This document shows positions 11,710 to 23,055 of a DNA stretch of 64,000 nt, piece by piece (within the stretch, counting starts at the first letter, position 1; every line of letters begins with the position of its first letter). Both the position numbers and the translations under genes were made by a program. Source of the DNA: Kuschelorhynchus macadamiae (Eukaryota; Arthropoda; Insecta; Coleoptera; Curculionidae); NCBI GenBank assembly GCA_030620095.1, contig JAUTXW010002382.1, positions 310,001 to 374,000 of the forward strand, read 5' to 3'. Below the pieces are notes generated by a model. It was given only the letters and a program-made list of their open reading frames with translations. It did no database searches and was not told the origin of the DNA.

Positions 11710-13968
11710 TACAGGGTGTCCGGATTTGATTGCAAAAGCAGGGTATCTCGCTTATGTTTAAAGATAGAACCTTGCGGTTTTCACGAACCTGAGCTAATTT
11801 TTTGTGAAACTCATGAAGCTGTAAACAAAATTTTTATAGCCTTCTTCGTTTGTGAGATACAGGGCGAAATAGAAAATTTTGCATTTTGGGACCCCCCTCG
11901 TATCTCGGTTATCCTTTAACTTAACGCAAAGAGAAAAATTGCTGCTTATGCAGTTTTTTACGCTAGATCCAGTGGCGTAGTCATATTTTTTATTTGAGTT
12001 GTTATTTTTTAGATATGACCCAAAGTTGTGTTTTTTTAAATGGGACACCCTGTATATTTGTCCAGAAACTGATTTGTCCTTTTAAAAGCTTCTCAAAAAT
12101 ATATAATAGTATGGGTCTATTTTAATAAACAACAACAAAAATCCTAATTTTTATAATTATCATCCCAAATTTTACAGTAGGCCATGCAAAACAATGCTGC
12201 CTTTTATTTAAAGTCATTAACAATATCTACATCCTAACAATAAATTAAAATAAATATGTAATTAAATCTATTTATCAAAATATGTATTGATAATTTCGCA
12301 CCAAAAAAGTACCACCTACCTAGATTTATGTAACACAAGAACAAAACAATAATAAATTATTATGTAACAAGCCTTTCAGCAAAAATCAACTGTCGTATAA
12401 GAACTACAGTAACCAAGGAAATCAAAAGAACTGTTCAAACTGATTTCCATTTTGTTCTATGCATGCTTCGCACAATTTTCGTATTCGTTTTAGGGAATTA
12501 AACAAAATAACGGGATGATTTTGTAAATAGCGAAAATTTTCTCTTATTGCATTTCCTAAATCTTGGACATTATCATAGTGGTCTTTGTAAATTCTATTTT
12601 CCAGATATCCCCACAGAAATAAATCTAAAATCGACAAATCTGGGGACCTAGGGGGCCATCTTATAGGTCCGTTTGTTCCGATCCATTGATTGGTAAAATT
12701 ATTGTCCAGAAATAATCTCGTCATTCCAGAATTGTGTGCAGGAGCACCATCCTGATGAAAATAAAATTCGTTAATTTGCGCTAGAGGAACATCGTCAAAT
12801 AATTCAGGTATAGCTGCCTCTAAAATTTTTATATAGCGATTGGCTGTTAGATTTCCCTCAAATATATAAAATTTTATATGTGTTCCTAATATGAAGCAGG
12901 ACACATTTAGACCAAACCTGCCCTGCTGTCTTCTGGGAAATATTTGGTGTTGATTTTCCTGGGACCAGAATCTACTATTGTGCCTATTGAGTATACCAGA
13001 GTTACTGAAATGTGCTTCGTCTGACCACATAACCTTCCTTTCAAAATCTCTAACCATATCGCATCTTTCTCGAAACCAATTGCAGAAGACTACCCGACTT
13101 TCTGCATCCCCTGCCTGTAAGTGCTGCACGAGCCTAAATTTGTATGGGTGGTATTTGTGCTTTTTTAGAATTTCTTGAACTCTAGTTTTTGGAATCCCTA
13201 TGCTCTTTTCACTGGCCCTACAAGAACTTGTAGGGTAAGCTTCTGCATTAGCCAAAACCGTAATTTCCTCAGCCTCCCGATTTTCTTTATTATATGTTTT
13301 CGTACGAGGTTTGATAAATGATCCGTGATTAAGTAAATTCTTTTTTATCCGATAAAAAGTGGATATATTAGGTTGCCTCCTTTCTGGATATCTAGATACA
13401 AATTAAGCAATAGTATTTCAACATACCTAAAAATTAACTATTTACCTGTTAAAATACATCTCAGAAGCCGCTTCAACATTTTCATTACTTAATATAAAAC
13501 AAGCTAACATGTCGTACTTTTCATAATGTTCGAAAGTTTAGTTTTCTTTGATAATAATACAAATATATTTTTACACAATAAATAAATACAAAAAACTAGC
13601 GCTATATTTTATATACGCGTACAAAATTGGGAAATGTCATATTCTTCCAAGAAAACAAAAGAAAACTGCATCATTTTGCATGGCCTACTGCAAAATTTGG
13701 GATGATAATTATAAAAATTAGGATTTTTGTTGTTTATTAAAATAGACCCATACTATTATATATTTTTGAGAAGCTTCTAAAAGGACAAATCAATTTCTGG
13801 ACAAATATACAGGGTGTCCCATTTAAAAAAACACAACTTTGGTCATATCTAAAAAATAACAACTCAGTTTCACAAAAAAAATAGCTCAAGTTCGTGAAAA
13901 CCGCAAGGTTCTATCTTTAAAAATAAGCGAGATATCCTGCTTTTGCAACCAAATCCGGACACCCTCTA
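11710..13968 (-). mobile_element. Near-complete DD41D (rosa-like) mariner with long modular inverted ends
   Basis: The element is bounded by TA dinucleotides (11710-11711 and 13967-13968) next to CAGGGTGTCCGGATTTG and its inverted copy. About 110 bp of outer TIR and a further ~170 bp of inner TIR (12025-12195 against 13678-13850) are nearly identical. The left end keeps a ~180 bp segment that the right end lacks. Each end is itself bounded inside by a second, oppositely facing terminus (GGGACACCCTGTATA near 12040; TATACAGGGTGTCCC near 13806). A transposase lies on the minus strand between them. 2.26 kb in total. Confidence 0.85.
12422..13510 (-). CDS. DD41D mariner transposase, two exons (13510-13446 and 13391-12422)
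   Basis: Cuts and rejoins element DNA at TA sites, by family. The frame 12422-13255 continues upstream without a stop to 13391. There a GT...AG intron of 54 nt (13445-13392) links it in phase 2 to an upstream exon reading YEKYDMLACFILSNENVEAA. The splice restores the NR-YPERRQP junction. Catalytic residues, numbered in the 277-codon 3' part, are D79 (MWSDEAHF), D169 (HQDGAPAH) and D211 (SPDLSILD), with 41 residues between the last two. This is the DD41D spacing of rosa-like mariners. Two HTH-like segments precede them. From the Met at 13510 the protein would be about 344 residues, full length for the family. A TAA lies at 13538-13540, ten codons upstream, so the ancestral start seems lost or moved. 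I see no other damage. The intron is inferred from frame continuity and from the parallel case at 16007-16200. Confidence 0.75.
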
Positions 13969-14785
13969 CTTTCATTTTTGAATAATGCTGCATCTCACCC
14001 AAAACTGGAGTTAAAAAATGTTGAAACAATTCGTTTATCTTTTTCAAACGTTGCGGGCGTGCGCAGTGCTCTACACCGTTTATTAACAGATGCAGTGTGA
14101 ATAGATAGATGGAATACGAGACATGCGCTGATAATTAATAATAAAGTATGTCTGTGACTAGGAGGCCGGATTAGGTCTTCTTTTAACACCTCAACAGCGT
14201 ATTCTAGATCTAGAATTTTGCCGTTTTTAAAATCAAGTTACCTTTTTGCTCATTTCTGCGTATCCTGTGTCACCGATTAAGTTTCGATACCATGAAATCT
14301 TTTTTTTGTCTATATGCAGAAAAATTTTTGCAAAATGCTTTAAAAGTAAAACTAAAGCAATAGGAATGTTTATGGTATCTATACAGTATAAGAAATGCAT
14401 ATTTATTTGTTTTTTAAATTATAGCCTTCCATTTAAAAAAATTACCCTTTACCAGAAAAAAAATCGTTTTTTTTTTATTTACAGTAAAAAAATGTTACAA
14501 CCACTTTACAATTCTTTAACGAATTTTTGATAAAATAATTTTATTGAATATCTAATTGAAAATAGCTTTTTTTCCACTTTTACAGCATAATACGAAATGT
14601 ATTTTAATATTAAAAAAGTTAGTACAAATGTACAAAAAAAGCAGTTTTCTAGTACTTCTAGTACTTTCTTTCCATGATGTTTTAGTAAATTTATAAAACC
14701 TGAAACAACAACACTGGTTACCGTAGAATAGGGGACGTGCATACAATGTTAAATACGAAAAAATAGTAAAGATTATGTGATATTG

Positions 14786-14787
<2 letters not shown>
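13969..14787. other. No recognisable gene
   Basis: Short open frames around 14246-14746 are A/T-rich and match nothing that I recognise. Confidence 0.4.

Positions 14788-14853
<66 letters not shown>
14788..14853. repeat. (TA)n microsatellite
   Basis: About 65 bp of uninterrupted TA repeats. Confidence 0.95.
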
Positions 14854-14856
<3 letters not shown>

Positions 14857-15530
14857 CAATTTTATTGCCTCACCGACCGACAGAAGGCAATTAAAAATGC
14901 CCCAAAAAACGGGACCTGACGTCATTACATATACACGAAATCTGGCAACGGGGCAACGTTCAACAACAACAAGCGTCATTCGTCAAGCCGTCAGCCAGAC
15001 GACATTTGTCTTTTTTGTAGTTAATGGACGACATTGACAGCGTTTTGTGATTTCAGTCTTATTAGTCTCGAGTTTATTTTGTTCAGTTTGTTGTTTACAG
15101 AACTACACCCTTTTCTTTTAAATAAAAATAAAAATTAAACCACAAAATCACAAAATTAAAGCAAACAAAACTGGCAATACTGCTATCAACGATAACAGCT
15201 GACAGCCAGCTAATATTGCATTTTTCATTTTTGCCGGTAGTTGACGACGTTGCCATACTGATACGATGTGACGTCAAACCGTAGACGACGCCAAATGCTG
15301 TCGATTGAAATGATTCGTTGCGCGCGAAATTTTAGGACTTTATTACAAAATAAGTATTGATTTTTAAGGCGTTATATTTTCGATATTTACTTTTTTATGT
15401 AAGAGAATACATTAATGTAATAAAAAAAATATTCAAGATTTCTATGGATTACTGTTACTAGGGTCAGGCAAAGCTGGCAATGCGATAGCAATCATCGTTG
15501 ATACACTAGGTAAATCGGTACCTAGGTAAT
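14854..15530. other. GC-richer unassigned stretch with initiator-like motifs
   Basis: The composition of 14870-15330 differs from its surroundings. It contains two TGACGTCA-like sites (near 14917 and 15270) and the arthropod initiator-like TTTCAGTC near 15051. It could be the 5' region of an old element or gene, but no coding sequence follows. No call is made. Confidence 0.3.
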
Positions 15531-17971
15531 CCAGTGGCATAGTCAAATTTTTTTATCACCTACCATTTTTGAGTTATTTACCATTATGTTTTTTTTTTAA
15601 TGGGACACCCTGTATATTGGTTGACAGGTCGATAGGGTTTTTTTAGCTTTTCAAATATATATAATTTGTGGTATTTATTTTAAAAAACCGCAATTTTTAC
15701 ATTTTAAGGAAATTTAAACAAAAATCAAAGTGGCCATGTATAAACAAATAAATAAACAATTGTATATGAATTGTTTATTACCTGTCAAGTTTTGATAAGT
15801 AATACCTAATTAGTGAGTTTTTACCTCATTATCTTACATTTTTTAATATTTATTTACTCATTTATTTATTTCCCATTTATATTTTCTATATTGCTAAAAA
15901 TGGTTGAAAGACGGAGTTATGAAAATGTTGAAAAGTATGATATGTTAGTTTGTAACATACAGTCAAATGAAAATAATGTTGAGGCTGCCGCCCTTTATTA
16001 TAACAAGTATGTAGGTATCTAGTTAACTAGTAGTCAGTAAAATCTATTATAAAGCGTGGTAGGTATATTTATTCGAAGGGGTAGGTGTTTTACCTCTGGG
16101 TATTTAAATTCATTTTCCACGGATGCCATTGTCCTAACTATCGTTTTTCTGATAATTATTAAGAGAACAATTAGGATCTAAAAGGTGAAAATAATTTTAG
16201 GTATTGTGAGTGACGACAGACTTTTGCCACAATGTTTTCAAGACTGAAAAAAAATTTGAATGATTATGGAGCGTTTATTCAGCCACGACCAAATTCATAT
16301 AATAAAGAAAATCGCGAAAATGATGAAATCAACGTCGTGGCCTATGTCGAGGCGAACCTTTCAGTTTCATGTAGGGTTATTGAAACGGGAATCGGTGTTA
16401 TTAAGTCTAGAGCAAATACAAATTTTTTTCGTACAAAGTAAACATAGAGCAGCACTTGCACCCTGGCGATACCGAACGTCGATTAATTTTTTGCAATTGG
16501 TTCCAACTAAAAGTTAGAGAAAATGTAAATTTTGCAAGGATGGTTATATGGTGTGACGAAGCACACTTCTCAAGTGCTGGTATTTTGAATCGACAAAATA
16601 CCAGATACTAGCATCAGGAAAATAAACATTTAGTATTTGAGCGGGAGCAACAAGGTCGATTTGGCTTTAGTGCTGCATGTTACGTTTTGGGCACACAACT
16701 CGTTTATCGAATATATGGAGGAGGTCTCTCAGAGGTTCATTACCTAGAAATATTGCAGAAGGTAATACAGGAGTTGCTGGATAACGTTCCTCTGGCGCAT
16801 TTAGATAATATCTTCTTTCAGCACCTGCACATAATTCTAATTTAGTACGCCTGTTTTTAGAAAATAAACTTCCTTAAAAGTGGATAGCCAGTAATAGACC
16901 AATAAGATGGCCAGCGCGGTTTCCCGATCTTTCGATGCTGGATTTTTTCGTATGGGGCTATATACAAGATAAGGTCTATAAAACCCGCCACCGAGAAATG
17001 GAAGAACAGCGCGAAGCTACCGAAACGGCATTTCGAGATTTACAAGGGCGATTAATCTTATTATTGAATGCTTTTAATCGAATTTTAAAACTGACTGAAT
17101 TATGTGTTAGAGAAAACGGAAATCATTTTCACCAATTCTTGTAAATAATAAATAAGAAGTAAACTAAACCATTAAGTATTTGTTTTGCTAAAGCTATGTT
17201 TTGAAAAGTTTATGTTGAATTGTTAAATTGTTGAGTTGTTATGTTAAAATTGTTCGATTTAAATTGTTAAATTGTTGAAATGTTATTCGAAATTGTTAAA
17301 TTTAAATGGTTGAAATGTTGAATTGAATTGTTATATACTTGTTACTTGTTTTTGATGTTTTCTTAAAATTGTTATTGATGTTTGGTAATATATTTATATA
17401 ACTTAAAAATTTAGTATAAAATCTTAATAGAAACTCCAGTTTAAGGTATCTATCTAAGTAGATCTAGGTAGTGGAATAGATACAGCAAATGTTTTTCATG
17501 GCTATCTGGGATATTTTAGAAAAAAATATTTAAAAATGTAAATTTTGGGCCAACGGATACAGATAAATACCACAAATTATATATTTGAAAAGCTTAAAAA
17601 AACCCTATCGAACTGTCAATCAATATACAGGGTGTCCCATTTAAAAAAACATAATATTGGTAAATAACTCGAAAATGGTAGGTGATAAAAAAGATCTGAC
17701 TAAGCCACTGGATTCTACGTAAAAAAGCTGCGTAACAAGCAGTTTTTACCTTTTTGATTTCTCAAACGTTAAGCGAGCTACGAGGGGGATCCCAAAATGC
17801 AGTGTATTCAAAATCACCCTGTATCTCAGAAACGAAGCGGGCTGGGAAATTTTTGTTCACGGAATCTTTAGTTTCACAAAAATCGAGCACAGTATTGCGA
17901 AAACCGCTAGTCTCTATCTTTTCAAATAGCTGAGATACCCTGTAAAAGCATCGAAATTTGGACATCCTGTA
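15531..17971 (+). mobile_element. Degenerate DD41D mariner with truncated left end
   Basis: The right end is a ~345 bp unit (17626-17971) bounded by TATACAGGGTGTCCC inside and AAATTTGGACATCCTGTA outside. The left end keeps only the inner part of this unit (15531-15618, ending in GGGACACCCTGTATA) plus ~110 bp of shared inner TIR. The outer part is lost. A broken transposase lies between, on the plus strand. It is related to the element at 11710-13968, but the ends are clearly diverged. Confidence 0.75.
15900..17143 (+). pseudogene. DD41D mariner transposase pseudogene with intron (16007-16200)
   Basis: Exon 1 starts at ATG 15900 (MVERRSYENVEKYDMLVC). A 194 nt GT-AG intron at 16007-16200 gives the junction NK-YCE, the same position and phase as in the copy at 12422-13510. 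A TGA follows three codons later. Further on are MFSRLKKNLNDYGAF (16231), VIWCDEAHFSSAGILNRQN near 16545 (first Asp present), a frameshift, and RFPDLSMLDFFVWGYIQDK near 16925 (third Asp present). Near 16820 the sequence reads TTTCAGCACCTGCACAT. Compared with relatives, about 7 bp are missing, which removes the codon of the second catalytic Asp. Ends at TAA 17141-17143 with NGNHFHQFL. Confidence 0.75.
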
Positions 17972-18660
17972 CTATAAGAAATAGACTTTTATTTAAAATT
18001 TGAAAAATCCGAAATACTTACTCTCAACAAGACCTAAACACAAAACTAGCATACTAAACTGACGTGGTTTAGCATTTCATTACCACACTTATTTATTGTA
18101 CTTTCAAGCTTTGCTACTTGCGAAAGAAATCCGATTACAATTCACTAGTTAAAATTTCGGAACTCGTTGCCTACATCACTACCACGTTAACAGTGGCAAT
18201 TATGTCGGAATTGCTCTCTCCAAAAGAGCTCTTGGAAATATTATAAAAACATTAAGTATACCCAAACGCTTTGTTCTATATAGTTTCGGGTTTATGTAGG
18301 TAATACTTGGCAAAAAAAGACGAGATTTATCTTTCTTTTATCTCCCCATTTAGCCGGATAACTCTTAATTGCGGAGCATTAAACTGACGGTTTCACGGGA
18401 AACAAATTGGGCGTAAAAAAAAGGAAGGGAAAAATTAATTTAAATAAAGCTGTTGATACGTGCTGTTGTAATTTATGTCAAAATTATGCGTAGACCCAGA
18501 TCATTAAACGTTTCGGTAAATTTATTTTTGTTTTAAAAGTAATATTTTACTAAAAGTTAGTACGGCTAGCGGCGATAATCCATTCATAAGTTTCGTACAT
18601 AAAAATAAAGAATAGCCCAATGTTCTAACCAATTGCGCTATCGCAGTTCGTTAGAACTTG
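17972..18660. other. Unassigned stretch
   Basis: Apart from the tRNA-like fragment at 18612-18650, nothing is recognised. 18130-18480 looks less repetitive than its neighbours but has no open frame of note. Confidence 0.35.
18612..18650 (-). tRNA. tRNA 5'-half fragment (A box only)
   Basis: Read on the minus strand, GCGATAGCGCAATTGGTTAG contains TAGCGCAATTGG, a full match to the A-box consensus TRGCNNARYNGG, with a tRNA-like D arm. No B box or acceptor 3' strand follows. It is either a pseudo-tRNA or the head of a SINE. Confidence 0.35.
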
Positions 18661-20173
18661 TACAGGGTGATCAGTTAAGGGTAGCGAGCGGCCATATCTC
18701 ATAAGATATTGGTCGTATAGATTTGAGAAAAAAAATCATAATAAAAGTCGCCAAGAGAAATTGCTGAAAATTATTTTCGAGTTTGTCAAACGTCCTCTAG
18801 AGGGCGTAACAACCAACACCAAGTAGAAAAATGGGGTTTTTATAGAATTTTGCCTAATGAAAATATATCGATGATATCATTTTCATATTTAGTGGCCATT
18901 TCCCTACACTTTTGTCTAAAATGTTTTGTTCTATATATCAAAATAAAGCGGTGGGGGAAGTTCAATTGTTTGTTCAAACAAACCAAGATGTCTCCCGTTT
19001 CTTTTGACCGATTTTAGCAAACTTAGGCTCATATGAAAGAGCATAATTTGCACTACAAAACGCTTATTTGGTTTTGAGTTTTTGACTTTTGCTGGCGTCG
19101 CTAGATGGCGTTAACTGAATTAGTAGCATATTTTTTAGTTTTTTTCAAAAAAAGCAAATGTAATGGTATATTCATTTTTACATATTTTAAAAGGGGATAA
19201 ATTTCCCTATAATTTAATGAAAATAATTTTTTATCATCTACCTTTTTTTGAACCGTTGATATTGACCAAAATATTATTTTATTTTATTAAAAAATGGCAC
19301 GCCACTGCTTTTTGTCAAAATAAAAATCATTTTTGTAATCACTTAGTTGCTAACAAAAAGAACCTCTTGACTTTTTTTCGTTAGACGAACGGTTTTGGAT
19401 TGAAAAAATAAGATGTTGTTGTTGGACAGTTTTATTAAGATTTTTCATTGTTAAACATCTTATTTTTTCAATCCAAAACCGTTCGTCTAACGAAAAAAAG
19501 TCAAGAGGTTCTTTTTGTTAGCAACTAATAAGTGATTACGAAAATGATGTTTATTTTGACAAAAAGCAGTGGCGTGCCATTTTTTAATAAAATAAAATAA
19601 TATTTTGGTCAATATCAACGGTTCAAAAAAAGGTAGATGATAAATTATTTTCATTAAATTATAGAGAAATTTATCCCCTTTTAAAATATGTAAAAATGAA
19701 TATACCATTACATTTGTTTTTTTTTGAAAAAAACTAAAAAATATGCTACTAATTCAGTTAACGCTATCTAGCGACGCCAGCAAAAGCCAAAAATTCAAAA
19801 CCAAATAAGCGTTTTGTAGTGCAAATTATGCTCTTTCGTATGAGCCTAAGTTTGCTAAAATCGGTCAAAAGAAACGGGAGACATCTTGGTTTGTTTGAAA
19901 AAACAATTGAACTTCCCCCACCGCTTTATTTTGATATATAGAACAAAACATTTTTGGCAAAAAGTGTAGGGAAATGGTCACTAAATTCTACAAAAACTTC
20001 ATTTTTCTACTTGGTGTTGGTTGTTACGCCCTCTAACGGACGTTTGACAAACTCGAAAATAATTTTCAGCAATTTCTCTTGGCGACTTTTATTACGATTT
20101 TTTTTTCTCAAATCTATACGACCAATATCTTATGAGATATGGCCGCTCGCTACCCTTAACTGATCACCCTGTA
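18661..20173. mobile_element. Giant hairpin: non-autonomous element with arms of about 757 and 720 bp
   Basis: The left arm 18661-19417 and right arm 19454-20173 are inverted copies over their whole length, separated by a 36 nt loop. Both ends read TACAGGGTGATCAG. The arms differ by scattered substitutions and one ~37 bp gap (extra in the left arm near 18850-18890). Both arms contain the same short reading frame in mirrored orientation (19163-19384 plus, 19487-19708 minus), which I take as a by-product. No transposase is encoded. A TA-flanked terminus of the mariner type implies mobilisation in trans. Confidence 0.9.
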
Positions 20174-23055
20174 CATATTCAAATCCAACAGTAACATACC
20201 CTTGTAGAGCCTGTAACAAGCATTTTGACACGCTCGTTACAATTAGTTAAACTTAATCAAATTTTCTATTATATTTCATAAAAGTCGACATTCGAAAAGG
20301 TTTCTTTAAATAATATAAAATTTTAATTTTGTTCATAATTAAAACATTAAATTGCATTCAACATGGAAACAAATTTAGTCTTACCCTGGCGAGAGCAGTC
20401 TGATTTCTAGATGCGACGAATTTCGGCAACCCGGAATGCGTGTGTATTTGGTTGGTCGTATAATTGAGACTTTAGTCTGTTTGTGGGGTCACAGTGTTTT
20501 ATGAATCTATGTCAATAAAACCAATTGAAGTGAGAAAGGCGTCCTCTATTCTTAACTTAAATCTGTAGAGGTACAAACGTTTGGAAGTAATGTGATATTT
20601 TTGCATACAGCATGTGCTGGATTTAAATTTCAAAGTTTGTATATCTTAAATGGGATTTACCGACCGATAAGAGCGCCAGACCATCAGGTAAATAAAAAAT
20701 AAATAGACTATTTCCGAAATTTTTAGGTTTTGCACTTCCATTACCACCATTACAGGATATTTTTTCTTTTTCAGGCTTTCATTCTTTCTTATTGTCTTTA
20801 ATTTTTTCTCTACTTTTCACCCCTTCTTGGATTTTTATGATGACCATCTTTTGAACAACCTATAAAATGTGAAATTTGGATTCAGAGTAAAGCAGCACTA
20901 AGCTTAGCAGTTTTTTTTTGGTGGAGACTCCTGTTCATTCCTAGAATCTGTGATCCATTTTGCGGTGGAGGTTCCTGCCTGCAGATATAAGTGTCGGATT
21001 GGGAATTTTAGTTGGGAGCACTCCGTGGTAATTGACCACTTTGCTGTGAAGCGTTTTGGAGGCTCTGACTGCGGACTCTGGTATATATGGTATATATGCA
21101 CTTTTAGTTGCAAGCTAAGTAACTTTTGTAATATATTTTTGCCTTTTGTTGTGATTTTGAAACGTTGAAATTCTAACATTTTTCGCCTTTGTAATATATT
21201 TTTTTGCTTATATTTAGATTACATATGTAATATATTTTTGCACTTTTCTTCAAAATTTAAATAATATTATACCTGTAAAATTATATTTAGCAAAATATTT
21301 TGAAATTCGGGAAAAATAAGTAAATTTCCAGATTTTGTAAGGCTACTTATCTTTAGTATCTAAATTTATTAAATCTTTATTACCTTTACTATATTTTAAG
21401 TACTCTGTATAATATTTTTCTAAAGCACAGAGTTAATATTAGTCTCTTTTGAAATTTAATTAGGTACATAATTATTAATTATAAGGTCCTTTGAAAATTG
21501 AAATATTTATCTTCCAAATTAAATTTAAATTTGTCATTTTGGTAAAAATAGTTTAACATTAAGTATAAAAAATACACTCTTGATTGAGTGAGAATTTTTA
21601 GGCTTATCAAGCATAATTTTGAGAATTTATTTAAAATCAGTAAAAAGTCGATTATTGATTTTATACTTGTTAGTTATAATTTTCTCTTTAGCTAGCTAAA
21701 CATTTGGAATGTATGCTTAAACTTTGATACAAGATCATAGATATCTTATTTTTATCTTGCCGTATTGATGAGCTTGATTATTGTACTGATTGCCAAAAAG
21801 GTGAATGTCTTATGATTCAGTTTTTTGTTATTTAGTAGTCCATAGTAAGATATTTTGTGCGATTAATTATCTTAATTTCTCGAATTTTTTTATTATTAAA
21901 TTTACCTACCTATTTACTTAAAAATCAAGTACTTACCTTTATATATTTAATTTTTTTTTAATACAAGTTAAAATTAAATATAAATATAAATAAAGTTTCT
22001 CTAAAGTGCATTGATTTTCTGATTACTGTTGCTTATTGACTAACAGAAATGAGTGTTCTTATATTAATATTTCCATCTAGTTAATTTTATTTGTGGCCTT
22101 TTCAGTTAATCGATATAATTTGCACGGCATTGTTTGTTCTAAAATGAATTAAAACAAATTTAATTATTTTATAAATATACTTTGTATACATTTTCTTCTC
22201 CAACACAAATTTAATACAGATTCTCTAGAATACCTTGATGTGACGGTAACTGGGCTTATCGACTAATAGAAATTGGTGTTATTATGTAACGATTTCTATA
22301 TTTCAAGTTGATTGTATTTGCGGGCTTATAGTTACTTCATTGTCAATTGAAAGATATTTCAAAATTTAAATATATATTTATTCTTAATTTATTTTCAATA
22401 ATAATTAGTTTGCCTTAATAATTTTATCTCTCATCTCTATCTTAATACCAATATTAATTTTCAGTAATAAAATTTCTTGATCTTAATAAAATGCTTAACA
22501 TATATTTTAATTACGATTCCTTACGTTTTGTTTAAGGCTTATACATATCATTTTAAAACACCTACAGTTATTTTCTTATTATATGGCTTTCAGACATATG
22601 TAAGGGTAACTGCTGTTCTTATATTGTACCTTACTTTGTTCAGGGCTTATCATTTTTAGTTACATTTATGTGATTGTTGCTCTCTTTTGATTATAAGGTA
22701 GATTTAATTAATGTAACTGCTAATGTAGATCATTACTGGTAATATTATGTTTCGTATATATTCAATTTTAAATCATCTTATCTTTTAATTAAACTTTTCT
22801 AAATTTCATTTTTGAGCATCACATAGACTACTAAGTTTTCTAATTTTACTTTATGACGTACCTTTTAGTGCATCTGCAAAGGTAAAGCATATTTTATTTA
22901 TGCTTGTCTATTTCTGTAAAAATAAAGCAGATTGGTTGTGCCAATATAGGACAGATTGTATTTTTTAGATATCTTCTAAAAAAGGAAGAATTTAAAATAA
23001 ATTATTGAAGTACATTGCTAGTGTTTTCCTTATTAGATGGATTAAGTTTAATATA
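20174..23055. other. Gene-free stretch of about 2.9 kb
   Basis: Strongly AT-rich. I see no genes. Two diverged direct copies of about 80 bp occur at ~22020 and ~22240 (shared GACTAA.AGAAAT..GTGTT..TTAT). GTAATATATTTTTGC occurs three times between 21125 and 21245. This is old repeat sequence. Confidence 0.4.

Noticed and set aside
19163..19708. Two related 73-codon frames (MVYSFLHILKGDKF...) on opposite strands
   Set aside because: They are the same sequence in the two arms of the hairpin element. The composition is that of the AT-rich arm and there is no family match.
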